This document shows positions 16,994 through 26,700 of a stretch of 64,000 nt of DNA, in pieces. Below the pieces are notes generated by a model. The model was given only the letters and a program-made list of their open reading frames with translations. It was not told the DNA's origin and ran no database searches. The position numbers were made by a program, and so were the translations under genes. Each line of letters starts with the position of its first letter. Within the stretch, counting starts at the first letter, position 1. This stretch comes from Paludibacteraceae bacterium (GTDB lineage: Bacteria; Bacteroidota; Bacteroidia; Bacteroidales; Paludibacteraceae): assembly GCA_905235505.1 (NCBI GenBank), contig CAJOMJ010000014.1:24008-88007 (forward strand), in the 5' to 3' direction.

Positions 16994-18093
16994 GTGAGTT
17001 TGTCCCAAGTGTATTTGTCTTTCTCCTTACGCACGTACTCCGTGAACGGCAGTTCGCGTTGCTGCGTGTAGAAGTCGGTCAGTGCCTCGGCAATGGCTTC
17101 CGCCTTCGGCTCAACCGTATAACCCATCTTGCCGTGGTGCACTATCTCGCCCAATCCGCCCACGTTGGTCACCAACATGGGTTTCTCGAAGTGGAATGCC
17201 ACCTGTGTCACGCCGCTTTGGGTGGCTGACTTATACGGTTGCACTATCAAGTCCGCTGCCGAGAACCAGTATTGCAGGTCGTCATCGGCTATAAACTCGT
17301 TGTGTACCACCACTTTGTCCTCAAGCCCGTTCTCTGCTATCTGCTTGCGATATTTCTCCTCGTCCTCGTAGAACTCCCCTGCCACAAGCAGTCTCAGGTC
17401 GGGCAGGCTCTCCTTAACCATGCCAAACGCGTCAAGCAGCAAGTCAAGACCTTTGTATGCCCGCACAAGTCCGAAGAAGAGCATATATTCGTTCTCTGTC
17501 GGCAGCCCGAGCCGCTCGCATGCCTCGTCTTTGCCGTGCAATTCGCCATAATGGTCATACACGGGGTGGGGCGAGAACGTCTTGGGTTTATTACTCTTGT
17601 CGAAGCGGTCAATATCCCTTACCACCGACTCCGACAATGCCACAAACCCGTCTGTGTGCCTCACGAACAGCGGGGCAAACCACTTGTCTATCACCGACGG
17701 CTCATGCGGCAAGAGGTTGTGTACAAGCGCCATACAGCGTGTCTTGCCGTTGCTTCTCGCTATGCGTTCCACCGTAGAGAAAGCAGGTGCCATGAACGAT
17801 GTCCAGTAGCAGCAAATCAGTAGGTCGGGGCAGTCTCTCTTTATCCTTTTTCCTGTCTTTCTCCATGAGAGAGGGTTGCAGGAGTTGAGCGAGCGCACTA
17901 TCTTGAGGTCTGCAGGAGGCTGCTCTTGCGAGTATTGTGTCTTGCCCGGGAATAGAAACGACGGATACTGCAGCGTAAACGTATATATGGTCACCTCATG
18001 CCCTTCCGACATGAACTGCCGTGCCAACCTCTCGTTGAAGGTTGCCAGTCCGCCTCTGTAAGGATATGCTGTGCCGAGTATCGCTATCTTCAT
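16960..18093 (-). CDS. Family 4 glycosyltransferase
   Basis: A 377-aa retaining GT-B enzyme. The N-terminus IAILGTAYPYRGGLATFNE has the glycine-rich acceptor-side loop, FFGLVRAYKGLDLLLDAF (near residue 205) the start of the donor domain, and FHFEKPMLVTNVGGLGEIV (near 300) the E-x7-E-type nucleotide-sugar site. Such enzymes build surface polysaccharide or LPS. ATG at 18093 is chosen over an upstream start at 18189, which would run into thiL and add 32 residues unlike the family. Its stop overlaps the kdsC-remnant start, the ancestral operon junction. Confidence 0.9.
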   Translation of the reverse strand: MKIAILGTAYPYRGGLATFNERLARQFMSEGHEVTIYTFTLQYPSFLFPGKTQYSQEQPPADLKIVRSLNSCNPLSWRKTGKRIKRDCPDLLICCYWTSFMAPAFSTVERIARSNGKTRCMALVHNLLPHEPSVIDKWFAPLFVRHTDGFVALSESVVRDIDRFDKSNKPKTFSPHPVYDHYGELHGKDEACERLGLPTENEYMLFFGLVRAYKGLDLLLDAFGMVKESLPDLRLLVAGEFYEDEEKYRKQIAENGLEDKVVVHNEFIADDDLQYWFSAADLIVQPYKSATQSGVTQVAFHFEKPMLVTNVGGLGEIVHHGKMGYTVEPKAEAIAEALTDFYTQQRELPFTEYVRKEKDKYTWDKLTKKFMEIYEEH

Positions 18094-18119
18094 ATTGATT
18101 AGTGGTGAAAGGTCTGTAA

Positions 18120-19139
18120 TTACTGAAATGCCTCCCAGCCTTGTGCTCTCAATGTTATCTCCTCCCCGTTTCTGCCTATCAGGTTGCAACCGTATTCCTT
18201 TTTCGTTATGTGACCGATGATATATACATCGTCCAGCGGAATCAGTTTCTCGTAGTCGTCTATGCTGACGGTGAACAGTAACTCATAGTCTTCTCCGCCG
18301 TTCAATGCGCAGGTAACTATGTTCAGGTTCATCTCCTCGGCTAATACTGCAGCCTGATAATCAATGGGTATCTTGTCTTCATATACAGCACATCCGCAGT
18401 CCGACTCCTTGCAGATATGCATCAATTCGCTCGACAGACCGTCGGAGATATCCATCATCGCCGTCGGGTGTATGCCTGCCTCTTTCAGTTGCTTCACTAT
18501 GTCAAGTCTTGCCTCGGGTTTCAGTTGCCTTTCAAGCAGATACTCTTTCCCTTCAAATGCGGGCGTGCCTTCAGGGTTCGCCTGCATCACAATCCTCTCC
18601 CTCTCAAGCAGTTGCAGTCCCAAGTAGGCGCTGCCGAGGTTGCCTGTGCAGCATATAAGGTCGTTCAACTTGGCTCCGTTGCGATATACAATATCGCTTT
18701 TCTTTGCTTCACCTATGCAAGTGATGCTTATGCAAAGACCTGTGAGTGAGGCGGTAGTGTCGCCGCCAACAAGGTCAACACCGTAGTTCTTGCATGCAAG
18801 ACGTATTCCGCTGTACAACTCTTCGATGTTCTCCACGGAGAAACGCTTTGATATACCCAGACTTACCACCATCTGCGTCGGGGTGCCGTTCATTGCGCAT
18901 ATATCACTTATGTTGACCACTGCCGCTTTGTATCCGAGATGTTTGAGGGGCACATATTCGAGGTTGAAATGCACTCCTTCAAGCAGTAGGTCTGTGGTGA
19001 CCAATGTGCGTCTGTTGTGGAAGTTAAGCACTGCCGCATCGTCGCCCACACCCTTCTCTGTGCTCTCGTTTACTGTCTTTATCTTCTCTGTCAGGCGTTC
19101 TATGAGCCCGAACTCACCCAGTTCTTTTATCTCTGCCAT
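18120..19139 (-). CDS. thiL: Thiamine-monophosphate kinase
   Basis: ThiL phosphorylates thiamine monophosphate to thiamine diphosphate with ATP, the last step of cofactor synthesis; cytosolic. The 339-aa product has GVGDDAAVLNF near residue 32 (magnesium and substrate aspartates), VVNISDICAMNGTPTQMVVSL near 78, DLVGGDTTAS near 119 and MMDISDGLSSELMHI near 212, all ThiL/PurM-like motifs. It is the first gene of the minus-strand operon; its promoter is at 19208-19239 and a 22-bp repeat fills the leader. Confidence 0.95.
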   Translation of the reverse strand: MAEIKELGEFGLIERLTEKIKTVNESTEKGVGDDAAVLNFHNRRTLVTTDLLLEGVHFNLEYVPLKHLGYKAAVVNISDICAMNGTPTQMVVSLGISKRFSVENIEELYSGIRLACKNYGVDLVGGDTTASLTGLCISITCIGEAKKSDIVYRNGAKLNDLICCTGNLGSAYLGLQLLERERIVMQANPEGTPAFEGKEYLLERQLKPEARLDIVKQLKEAGIHPTAMMDISDGLSSELMHICKESDCGCAVYEDKIPIDYQAAVLAEEMNLNIVTCALNGGEDYELLFTVSIDDYEKLIPLDDVYIIGHITKKEYGCNLIGRNGEEITLRAQGWEAFQ

Positions 19140-19199
19140 TGTTGTATTTTATGTTTGCAGTTGTTGCCTTTTATATCTGCAGTTGTTGTGTATATTCTG
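19134..19199 (-). repeat. 22-bp repeats in the thiL leader
   Basis: TGCAGTTGTTG occurs at 19156 and 19178 and a related TGCCATTGTTG at 19134, all 22 bp apart, with T-rich second halves. The first unit includes the thiL start codon. The array lies between the thiL promoter and the gene, so it is transcribed. Confidence 0.6.
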
Positions 19200-19207
19200 T
19201 TGGCGCA

Positions 19208-19239
19208 CAAAGATACAACATTTTTCCGTTTCTCGCAAA
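19208..19239 (-). promoter_or_regulatory. thiL operon promoter
   Basis: Minus strand TTTG (19236-19239), 20 bases, then TATCTTTG (19208-19215). The start would be near 19203, giving a leader of about 65 nt made almost entirely of the 22-bp repeats. Confidence 0.72.
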
Positions 19240-19401
19240 TTCTCCCATACTAATTCTATGCTATCGTCAAAGTGTAGAGATGCGACACTGTCACGTCTCC
19301 CACTACCACCAATGTATATACGCCCCTCAGTCACATTTCAATTCTTATCGTCGTCTCTGATATCCCTCGCCCCTCATGTTCTCCCCGTCTCTCTCTCCGG
19401 A

Positions 19402-19512
19402 CCCCTTCTCTCCTCTCTCCCGCCCCCGTCTCTCCTCTCTCTCAACCCCACATCTCCTCTCTTCCCAACCCCACATCTCCTCTCTCCCGTCCCCGTCTCT
19501 CCTATCTCCCCA
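19402..19512. repeat. Polypyrimidine tract with 22-bp period
   Basis: About 170 bp (19356-19530) are almost pure C and T on the plus strand. Within it, CCCC-N4-TCTCCT motifs recur at 19402, 19424, 19446, 19469 and 19491, i.e. steps of 22, 22, 23 and 22. No gene is seen. Homopurine-homopyrimidine DNA of this kind can form triplex structures; a role is not known. Between it and 19621 nothing else is recognised. Confidence 0.65.
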
Positions 19513-19620
19513 ATTTCTGCCTCCCCGTGCTCCATAATCACCTCATATTCTTACTCTTACGACCATCAGCACGGTAAAAGCCAAGAAATCACCACATAAT
19601 TGCCATATAATCAATCACTT

Positions 19621-19686
19621 TACTATGTCGTTACTATGTGATTACTATGTGATTACTATGTGATTACTATGTGATTAGTATGTGAT
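19621..19686. repeat. Six 11-bp tandem repeats upstream of ruvA
   Basis: Six direct copies of TACTATGTGAT (first with CG for GA, last with G for C) run from 19621 to 19686 with no gaps. The array ends 56 bp before the -33 box of ruvA. The unit is the same length as that of the parA array and shares TTACTA with it across the unit boundary. Confidence 0.9.
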
Positions 19687-19742
19687 TAAACCAAATCTGC
19701 CCCCGCTGCTTGCGCAGATTTCGCTGTCACTGAACCTGCGGA

Positions 19743-19774
19743 TTTGGCAGTTTCAGAAAAAAGCATTATCTTTG
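19743..19774 (+). promoter_or_regulatory. ruvA promoter
   Basis: TTTG (19743-19746), 20 bases, TATCTTTG (19767-19774). The ATG at 19784 begins 9 bases after the -7 box, so the mRNA would have almost no leader. Confidence 0.75.
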
Positions 19775-19783
19775 CGGCTCATT

Positions 19784-20386
19784 ATGATAGACTATATTAA
19801 AGGACAGATAGCAGAACTGGCTCCCACCTATGCTGTAGTGGAGGCTGCCGGAGTAGGATATGAAATCAACATAGCCCTGCCCGTCTATACCGCGCTTATT
19901 GACAAGACAGAAACCAAGTTGTATATCACTGAGATAATCCGTGAGGACACTCACGACCTCTTTGGCTTTCAGACCAAGGTCGAGCGCGAATTGTTCCTCC
20001 TTCTCACAAGCGTGAGCGGCATAGGGGCTAACACGGCGAGACTTATCATGTCAAGTTTCAGTGCAGCAGAGGTGCGTCAGATTATCGCAACAGGTAATGT
20101 GCACGCCCTCAGTCAGGTGAAAGGTCTCGGAGCAAAGACTGCCCAGCGTGTCATCGTTGACTTGAAAGACAAAGTCCTCAAGATAGATATTGATGCGGCT
20201 GACGGCGCACCCGTGTCCGCCACTGTCACAGGTGTCAATAGCGAGACAAAGCAAGAGGCTGTCTCAGCACTCACTATGCTCGGCTTCTCTGCCCTTGCAA
20301 GTGGTAAGGCGGTTGACAAGATTCTGGGCTCAAACCCCGATGCTGCCGTCGAAGAAGTTATACGACAGGCATTGAAGATGCTGTAA
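19784..20386 (+). CDS. ruvA: Holliday junction helicase subunit RuvA
   Basis: RuvA binds four-way DNA junctions and loads RuvB for branch migration. The 200-aa product has an N-terminal OB fold (MIDYIKGQIAELAPTYAVVE), two helix-hairpin-helix motifs (LLTSVSGIGANTARLIMSSF near 70-90 and LSQVKGLGAKTAQRVIVDL near 107-125), and the flexible C-terminal RuvB-binding domain (ALTMLGFSALASGKAVDKIL). A longer frame open from 19682 is discounted, because the promoter lies inside it and homologues start at MIDYI. Confidence 0.95.
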   Translation: MIDYIKGQIAELAPTYAVVEAAGVGYEINIALPVYTALIDKTETKLYITEIIREDTHDLFGFQTKVERELFLLLTSVSGIGANTARLIMSSFSAAEVRQIIATGNVHALSQVKGLGAKTAQRVIVDLKDKVLKIDIDAADGAPVSATVTGVNSETKQEAVSALTMLGFSALASGKAVDKILGSNPDAAVEEVIRQALKML

Positions 20387-20488
20387 GATGTATCAACCTA
20401 CCATAGAAAAACAATAAAAACGATAAGCCTATTGAGAAAACAATCTACCTTATTGCCTTGGTGACTTAATACACTCAAGGCACTATGA

Positions 20489-23400
20489 ATGAAGAAAATA
20501 CGGGCTCTTATAATGCTGCTCATGCCGTTGACGATACCTCTTGTCGCAATGGCGCAGACAGCAGAGGTCACTTCCGGCGCAGTCAGAGGTGATACTCTTG
20601 TTTCTCTGTCCGACAGCGTGACTATGGCACCCGTACAGGTGAGCAACTACGGACAGGATGACTATGAGCAGTTCTCCTCACCGCGTTCTTCCATCGACCT
20701 CCAAGACCCCGACAATATCAAGAAAGAAGTGGAGTATCAGCCTGAAACAGGCTACTACATTATGCACACCAAGATAGGCGATGTGGATATTGCTACACCC
20801 TATCTGATGACTGAGAAAGAATATCGTGAGTACTCTGCCGATCAGGCGATGAAAGCCTATTGGCAACAGAAGATAGGCGAGGTGGAGCACAATAATGAAA
20901 GGAAGTTCGACATCACCGATATGAAATTCAATATCGGCCCTGCCGACAAGATATTCGGACCGGGTGGTGTCCAGTTGAAATTGCAAGGTAGTGCCGAACT
21001 ACTCTTCGGTATCAAACACCAGTATATTGACAACCCCGCTCTTACACAGCGAAGCCGGAATAACAATATCTTCGACTTCGATGAGAAAATACAGCTCTCT
21101 GCCAATGGCAAAGTGGGTGACAAACTCAACTTCAACCTCAACTACAATACTGAATCCAGCTTTGACTTCGACAGGCAGAATATCAAACTCAACTATAAAG
21201 GCAAGGAGGACGACATCATACAGAGCATAGAGGCGGGTAATGTCTCTATGAGCCTCAACAGCAGTCTTATTCGCGGTAGTCAGTCACTGTTCGGTATAAA
21301 GACCAACCTCAAGTTCGGCAAATTCACCGTTCAGGCTCTTGTCTCGCAGCAGAACTCTCAGAGTCAGTCTGTCAGCAGTAAGGGCGGAGCACAGATGACA
21401 CAGTTCGATGTGGCTTCCGATGCCTACGATGAGAACAGGCATTTCTTCCTCTCGCACTGGTTCAGAGATAACTATGAGAAGTCTATGTCACAACTGCCAT
21501 ATATTGCTTCGGGTGTTACCATCAATCGTATTGAAGTATGGGTCACCAACAAGCGTGGCAGATATGATGACGCCCGTAATATAATCGCTTTCCAGGACTT
21601 GGGCGAGGCGCAGTCGAAACATATAAGCAACCCTCACTGGGCAGAGCAGGGCAGTTATCTGCAACCGTACAATAAGGCCAACACTCTTTATGAAGAGATA
21701 ACTGCCATGGCAGATGTACGTGATATACAGCAGACCAACGCAATACTCTCCGCCAATCTGTCGGCATATAATGTGGTAGGAGGTGTGGACTATGAGAAAC
21801 TTGAGTCTGCACGACTACTCTCACCTTCGGAATATACCCTTAACTCCGCTCTCGGTTTCATCTCTCTTAGAAGTGCCCTCAATCAGGACGAAGTCCTCTG
21901 TGTCGCTTACGAATATACTTACGGCGGGCAGGTCTATCAGGTGGGTGAGTTCTCAACCGATGCAAGCGAGAGTCTGAAAGCACCCAACGCTCTTGTGCTC
22001 AAGATGCTCAAGAGTACAACCAACTCGCCTGTGGCAAAGGGCAAAGGTACTTGGGATCTGATGATGAAGAATGTCTATTCTCTCGGCGCAATGCAGATGT
22101 CTTCCGAGAAGTTCGAACTATATGTCATGTATCGCAACGACTCTGTGGGTACCGACCTGCAGTATCTCCCCGAAGGCGATGTGAAAGGTACGCAACTGCT
22201 CAGAGTGATGAACCTCGACCGGTTGGACTCCAAAAACAACCTCTCGCCTGACGGCAAGTTCGACTATGTGGAGGGATACACTGCCATTTCAAGCAACGGC
22301 CGTATCATCTTCCCCGTATTGGAACCTTTCGGCTCTCACCTGAGAACTGCCATAGGCAATGACGCCATTGCAGACAAGTATGTATTTCAGGAGTTATACG
22401 ACTCCACACTCGTTGTGGCACAGGAGATGTCGGAGAAGAACAAGTTCCGACTGACAGGTAAATACAAGGGCTCTTCAGGTAGTGAGATACGGCTCAATGC
22501 CATGAATATACCCCGCGGCTCTGTCAAGGTGACTGCCGGAGGAGCCACACTGACGGAGAACGTGGACTATATCGTGGATTATACCATGGGAACAGTGACC
22601 ATTCTCAACCAGTCTATCCTTGAGTCGGGTACCAACGTGGATGTGCAACTTGAGAACCAGAGTATGTTCTCACTGAAACGTAAGTCTCTCCTCGGTACTC
22701 ACATGGAATATGCTTTCTCCAAAGACTTTGTTCTTGGAGGTACACTTATGTATATGTCAGAACGGCCACTGACCACCAAGGTGAACACAGGCAGTGAACC
22801 GCTGAGCAATATGATATGGGGCCTCAACGGCAGCTGGAAGAAAGACTTCATGTGGCTCACCAACGGACTTAATGCCATCCCATGGATAAACGCCACTCAA
22901 CCGTCTTCCATACAGGTCAATGCAGAGTTCGCCCAACTCGTGCCCGGTCATACAAGAGAGGTAGGCAAGGAAGGTACGGCATATATCGACGACTTCGAGG
23001 CAACCAAGACCAATATAGATATTCACTATCCCAGTTATTGGCACTTGGCAAGTACTCCAAGCAGGTATGACGAGTCGAAACTGAGCAACAATATAGAATA
23101 CGGCAAGAACCGTGCTCACTTCTGCTGGTATGTGGTTGACCAGATATTCGGGCATGCTTCCCCCAATACACCCCAGCATATACGCGACAACCTTGATATG
23201 CTCTCCGACCACCGTACACGTATAGTCTATCAGGAAGAGATATTCCCCAACCGACAGTCGCTTGCCAACGAGGATACGCGTATGGCAATACTCAACCTCA
23301 GTTACTACCCCGAAGAACGCGGACAATACAATATCTCCGCCGACGAGATAGGAGCTGACGGCAAGCTCACCAACCCCGAGAAACGTTGGGGAGGTATGAT

Positions 23401-23734
23401 GCGTAAACTTGACAATACAGACTTCGAGACCGCCAACATAGAGTATATAGAATTCTGGATGATGGACCCCTTCCTCACTAACTCTGAGGCAGGATACGAG
23501 GGCGGTGACCTATATATCGACCTTGGAGACATATCAGAGGATATTCTTAAAGACGGTAAGAAAGCATTCGAGCATGGTCTGCCAATCAATGAGGCTGAGG
23601 CAGCAAATGTAGAGACCACTGTCTGGGGGCGTGTACCAAAGACCACGAGCACCATAACAGCGTTCTCCAACGAGGCAGGGGCACGGGCTAAACAAACAGG
23701 ATTTGGGTCTGAATGGTCTGAGTACTGCAGATGA
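20489..23734 (+). CDS. sprA: SprA/Sov outer-membrane translocon, N-terminal part (frameshifted)
   Basis: First 1081 codons of a SprA (Sov) protein, the very large 36-strand outer-membrane channel of the type IX secretion system. It has a signal peptide (MKKIRALIMLLMPLTIPLVA) and long beta-rich sequence with typical SprA motifs such as IEAGNVSMSLNSSLIRGSQSLFGI near 250. The frame is lost at about 23688-23700 (AAACAAACAGG): reading continues only 15 aberrant codons to a TGA at 23732. The downstream frame resumes the family sequence at once (DLGLNGLSTADEF). One extra base explains it. Either a sequencing/assembly error or a true null; type IX secretion would fail if real. Confidence 0.85.
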   Translation: MKKIRALIMLLMPLTIPLVAMAQTAEVTSGAVRGDTLVSLSDSVTMAPVQVSNYGQDDYEQFSSPRSSIDLQDPDNIKKEVEYQPETGYYIMHTKIGDVDIATPYLMTEKEYREYSADQAMKAYWQQKIGEVEHNNERKFDITDMKFNIGPADKIFGPGGVQLKLQGSAELLFGIKHQYIDNPALTQRSRNNNIFDFDEKIQLSANGKVGDKLNFNLNYNTESSFDFDRQNIKLNYKGKEDDIIQSIEAGNVSMSLNSSLIRGSQSLFGIKTNLKFGKFTVQALVSQQNSQSQSVSSKGGAQMTQFDVASDAYDENRHFFLSHWFRDNYEKSMSQLPYIASGVTINRIEVWVTNKRGRYDDARNIIAFQDLGEAQSKHISNPHWAEQGSYLQPYNKANTLYEEITAMADVRDIQQTNAILSANLSAYNVVGGVDYEKLESARLLSPSEYTLNSALGFISLRSALNQDEVLCVAYEYTYGGQVYQVGEFSTDASESLKAPNALVLKMLKSTTNSPVAKGKGTWDLMMKNVYSLGAMQMSSEKFELYVMYRNDSVGTDLQYLPEGDVKGTQLLRVMNLDRLDSKNNLSPDGKFDYVEGYTAISSNGRIIFPVLEPFGSHLRTAIGNDAIADKYVFQELYDSTLVVAQEMSEKNKFRLTGKYKGSSGSEIRLNAMNIPRGSVKVTAGGATLTENVDYIVDYTMGTVTILNQSILESGTNVDVQLENQSMFSLKRKSLLGTHMEYAFSKDFVLGGTLMYMSERPLTTKVNTGSEPLSNMIWGLNGSWKKDFMWLTNGLNAIPWINATQPSSIQVNAEFAQLVPGHTREVGKEGTAYIDDFEATKTNIDIHYPSYWHLASTPSRYDESKLSNNIEYGKNRAHFCWYVVDQIFGHASPNTPQHIRDNLDMLSDHRTRIVYQEEIFPNRQSLANEDTRMAILNLSYYPEERGQYNISADEIGADGKLTNPEKRWGGMMRKLDNTDFETANIEYIEFWMMDPFLTNSEAGYEGGDLYIDLGDISEDILKDGKKAFEHGLPINEAEAANVETTVWGRVPKTTSTITAFSNEAGARAKQTGFGSEWSEYCR

Positions 23735-26700
23735 ATTCCAATTTGAGTCTTATGCCAACTATGTGAGCCAACTCCGCAGCAAGGTGAACGCGGATGTTCT
23801 TGCACGATGGGAAGATGACCCGTATTCGCCTATTAACGACCCTGCAGGCGACAACTATCACTACTATCGCGGCACTGACTACGACCGACAGGAACTGTCT
23901 GTATTGGAAAGATACAAGCACTACAATGGTACTGAAGGCAACTCACCTGCAACGGAGGACAATACTGAATCATACGGCACTGCAGCCACCCTCACACCTG
24001 ATATAGAAGATATAAACGCTGACAACACTCTCTCCGAGTATGAGAAATACTACGAGTACAAGGTTGAACTCCGCCCTGAGAAACTGGGTGTAGGCAAGCA
24101 GTATATCGCTCAGGAGTATGTGACAAAGGTTAAGTTGCAGAACGGCGAATTGGTAGATGTCAAATGGTATCAGTTCAAGATTCCTATCCGTGACCCGAAT
24201 GTATATCAGAAGGTGGGTGGCGTAAGAAACTTCAAGTCTATACGCTTCGTCCGTCTGTATATGACAGGATTCAAGCAGGAGACTCACCTGCGTTTTGCCT
24301 CTTTCGACCTTGTGCGTGGCGAGTGGCGCAGCTACTCCAAAGACCTCTATCCTGTCAGCCAGCCTCCTATCACCAATGCCCAGATGGATGTGCAGGCGGT
24401 AAACATAGAGGAGAACTCCTCAAAGACTCCTGTCAACTATGTGCTTCCTCCCGGAATCTCCCGTCAGACTGACCCGGGTATGGCACAAATCATTGCCCAG
24501 AACGAGCAGGCAATGGTGCTTCGCGTGCACGACCTTGCTCCGGCAGATGCCCGCGCAGTGTATAAGAAGACAAGTTATGACATGCGTCAGTACAAGCGTA
24601 TGCGAATGTTTGTACACGCAGAACAGATGCCGGAAGACAAGACACTGAGCGATGGCGACCTGAGTATATTCATTCGTCTGGGTAGCGACATGCGTATGAA
24701 CTACTATGAGTACGAGATTCCGCTAACGCTCACACCCGAAGGACTCTACAACGACGGCAACGACCAAGACCGCCGCAAAGTATGGCCTCTTGAGAACGAA
24801 TTCGATTTCCCCTTCGAAGTGTTCACCAATGCCAAAGTGGCACGCAACAAAGCCAAACGAAGCGGCACGGCAGGAGTAAACAATAATGAACCTTATGTAA
24901 TATATGATGTCGCCAATAATCATCCGGAGAACCGTATCACCGTAATGGGTAACCCCACACTCGGAGAGGTGGACAACATCATGATAGGTATCCGCAACAA
25001 GTCGGGTCAACCGCATTCAGGAGAGGTGTGGGTGAACGAACTCCGTATGTCGCAGTTCAACGAAGACGGCGGTGTGGCAGCCACAGGCAATGTGGCGTTG
25101 GCTGTATCGGATATTGCCCAGGTCAACATGTCAGGTCGTGTGGAGACGGCAGGATACGGCAGTATCGAGTCCAACGTGCTTGACCGCAATCTGGACAACA
25201 GATATCAACTCTCCGTCAGTGCCGCTCTTGAAGCAGGGCGACTGTTCCCCGAGCAGGCGAAACTGCAGATACCTCTCTATTTCGCATATACCAACGAGAC
25301 TCTCTCTCCCGAGTATGACCCGCTTGACACAGACATCAAGCTGTCGGACAACCTCGACACATACGAGACAAAGCATGAGAAGGATTCGGTGAAGGCAATG
25401 TCGAACACGGTGCAGACTTCTACCAACTTCTCCGTTACCAATGCGAAGGTGAATATCAAGTCGAAGAAGAGAGACATGTTCTACGACCCTGCCAACTTCT
25501 CTGTCTCATATTCGCGCATGGAGCAGAACAAGCATACGCCGGAACTTGAGCGTGATATGCAGAAAGAAGAGCGAGGGCAGTTCACCTACAGCTACAACTT
25601 CAACCCGAAACCATGGGAGCCTTTCAAGAAGGTACAGAAAGTGCAGAAACTGAAATGGATAAGCGAACTTAATATCTACTACCTGCCGCAGTCGTGGTCG
25701 TTCTCGACCGATATGCGTCGCCAATATACTCACATGCGTATGCGCGACTTCACAGGCGAGACAGGTATTCAGAAGCAAGACCTCACCTTCTCGAAAGACT
25801 GGATGTGGAATCGCAACTTCGACTTCAAGTATGACCTGACAAAGACCCTGAAGTTCTCTTTCCAGAGTGCAATGAACAGCACTATTGATGAAGGGCAGTT
25901 CACACCTGAGATAATCAAAGACTACAACTTCACTCACGACTACTACGAAGCATGGCGTGATACTGTGCGCAAGTCAATGAAGACTATGGGTCTGCCCTAT
26001 CAGTATCAGCAAGTGTTCACGGCATCGTACAGTGTGCCCTTCAACCGCTTCAAGATATTTGACTGGATGACTGCCAACGGCTCATACAACGCAACCTACA
26101 ACTGGAACAGAACGGCACTCCGCAATGCAAATTCTCTCGAGGGCGAAACACAAACCAATCTGGGTAACTCTATCAGTTCGATGCGGTCGTGGCAGGCAGA
26201 CGGAGCACTCAACTTTGAGACGCTCTACAACAAGTCGAAATATCTGAAGCAAGTGAACCAGCGCTTCAGCGGCAGACCTCAGCGTTCGCGTTTCCGCCCG
26301 AAGACATACACGCAGACCATAAGCATAAAGGCGGACTCTACCGTACAACTCTCCCACCGTCTTGCATCGGACAAAGTGCAGATTACAGTGACGGACAACA
26401 ATGGCAGGAAAGTGCCGGTAAAGACTAAGATAGTGGACTCGGACAAAATAGAGATATCGTCGAAGAAGAACTATAATAACCTCAATGTGAGTGTAGTGAC
26501 CATAGACCCCAATGCCCGCACAGGTGCGCAGACCTTCGGTGATGTGAGTGTGCGTTTCCTCATGCTTATTAGAAAGGCACAAGTAACATATCGTTCTACC
26601 AGTTCGCTTGTAGTACCCGGTTTCTATCCTCAGGCAGGCTTTATGGGGCAACGCAAGATAGACGGTATATATGCACCGGGATTTGATTTCGCCTTCGGTT

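Noticed and set aside
19356-19530. Proline/serine-rich protein in the polypyrimidine tract
   Set aside because: The frame has no start context; its peptide is what C/T-only DNA encodes in any frame, and it lies in a divergent promoter region.
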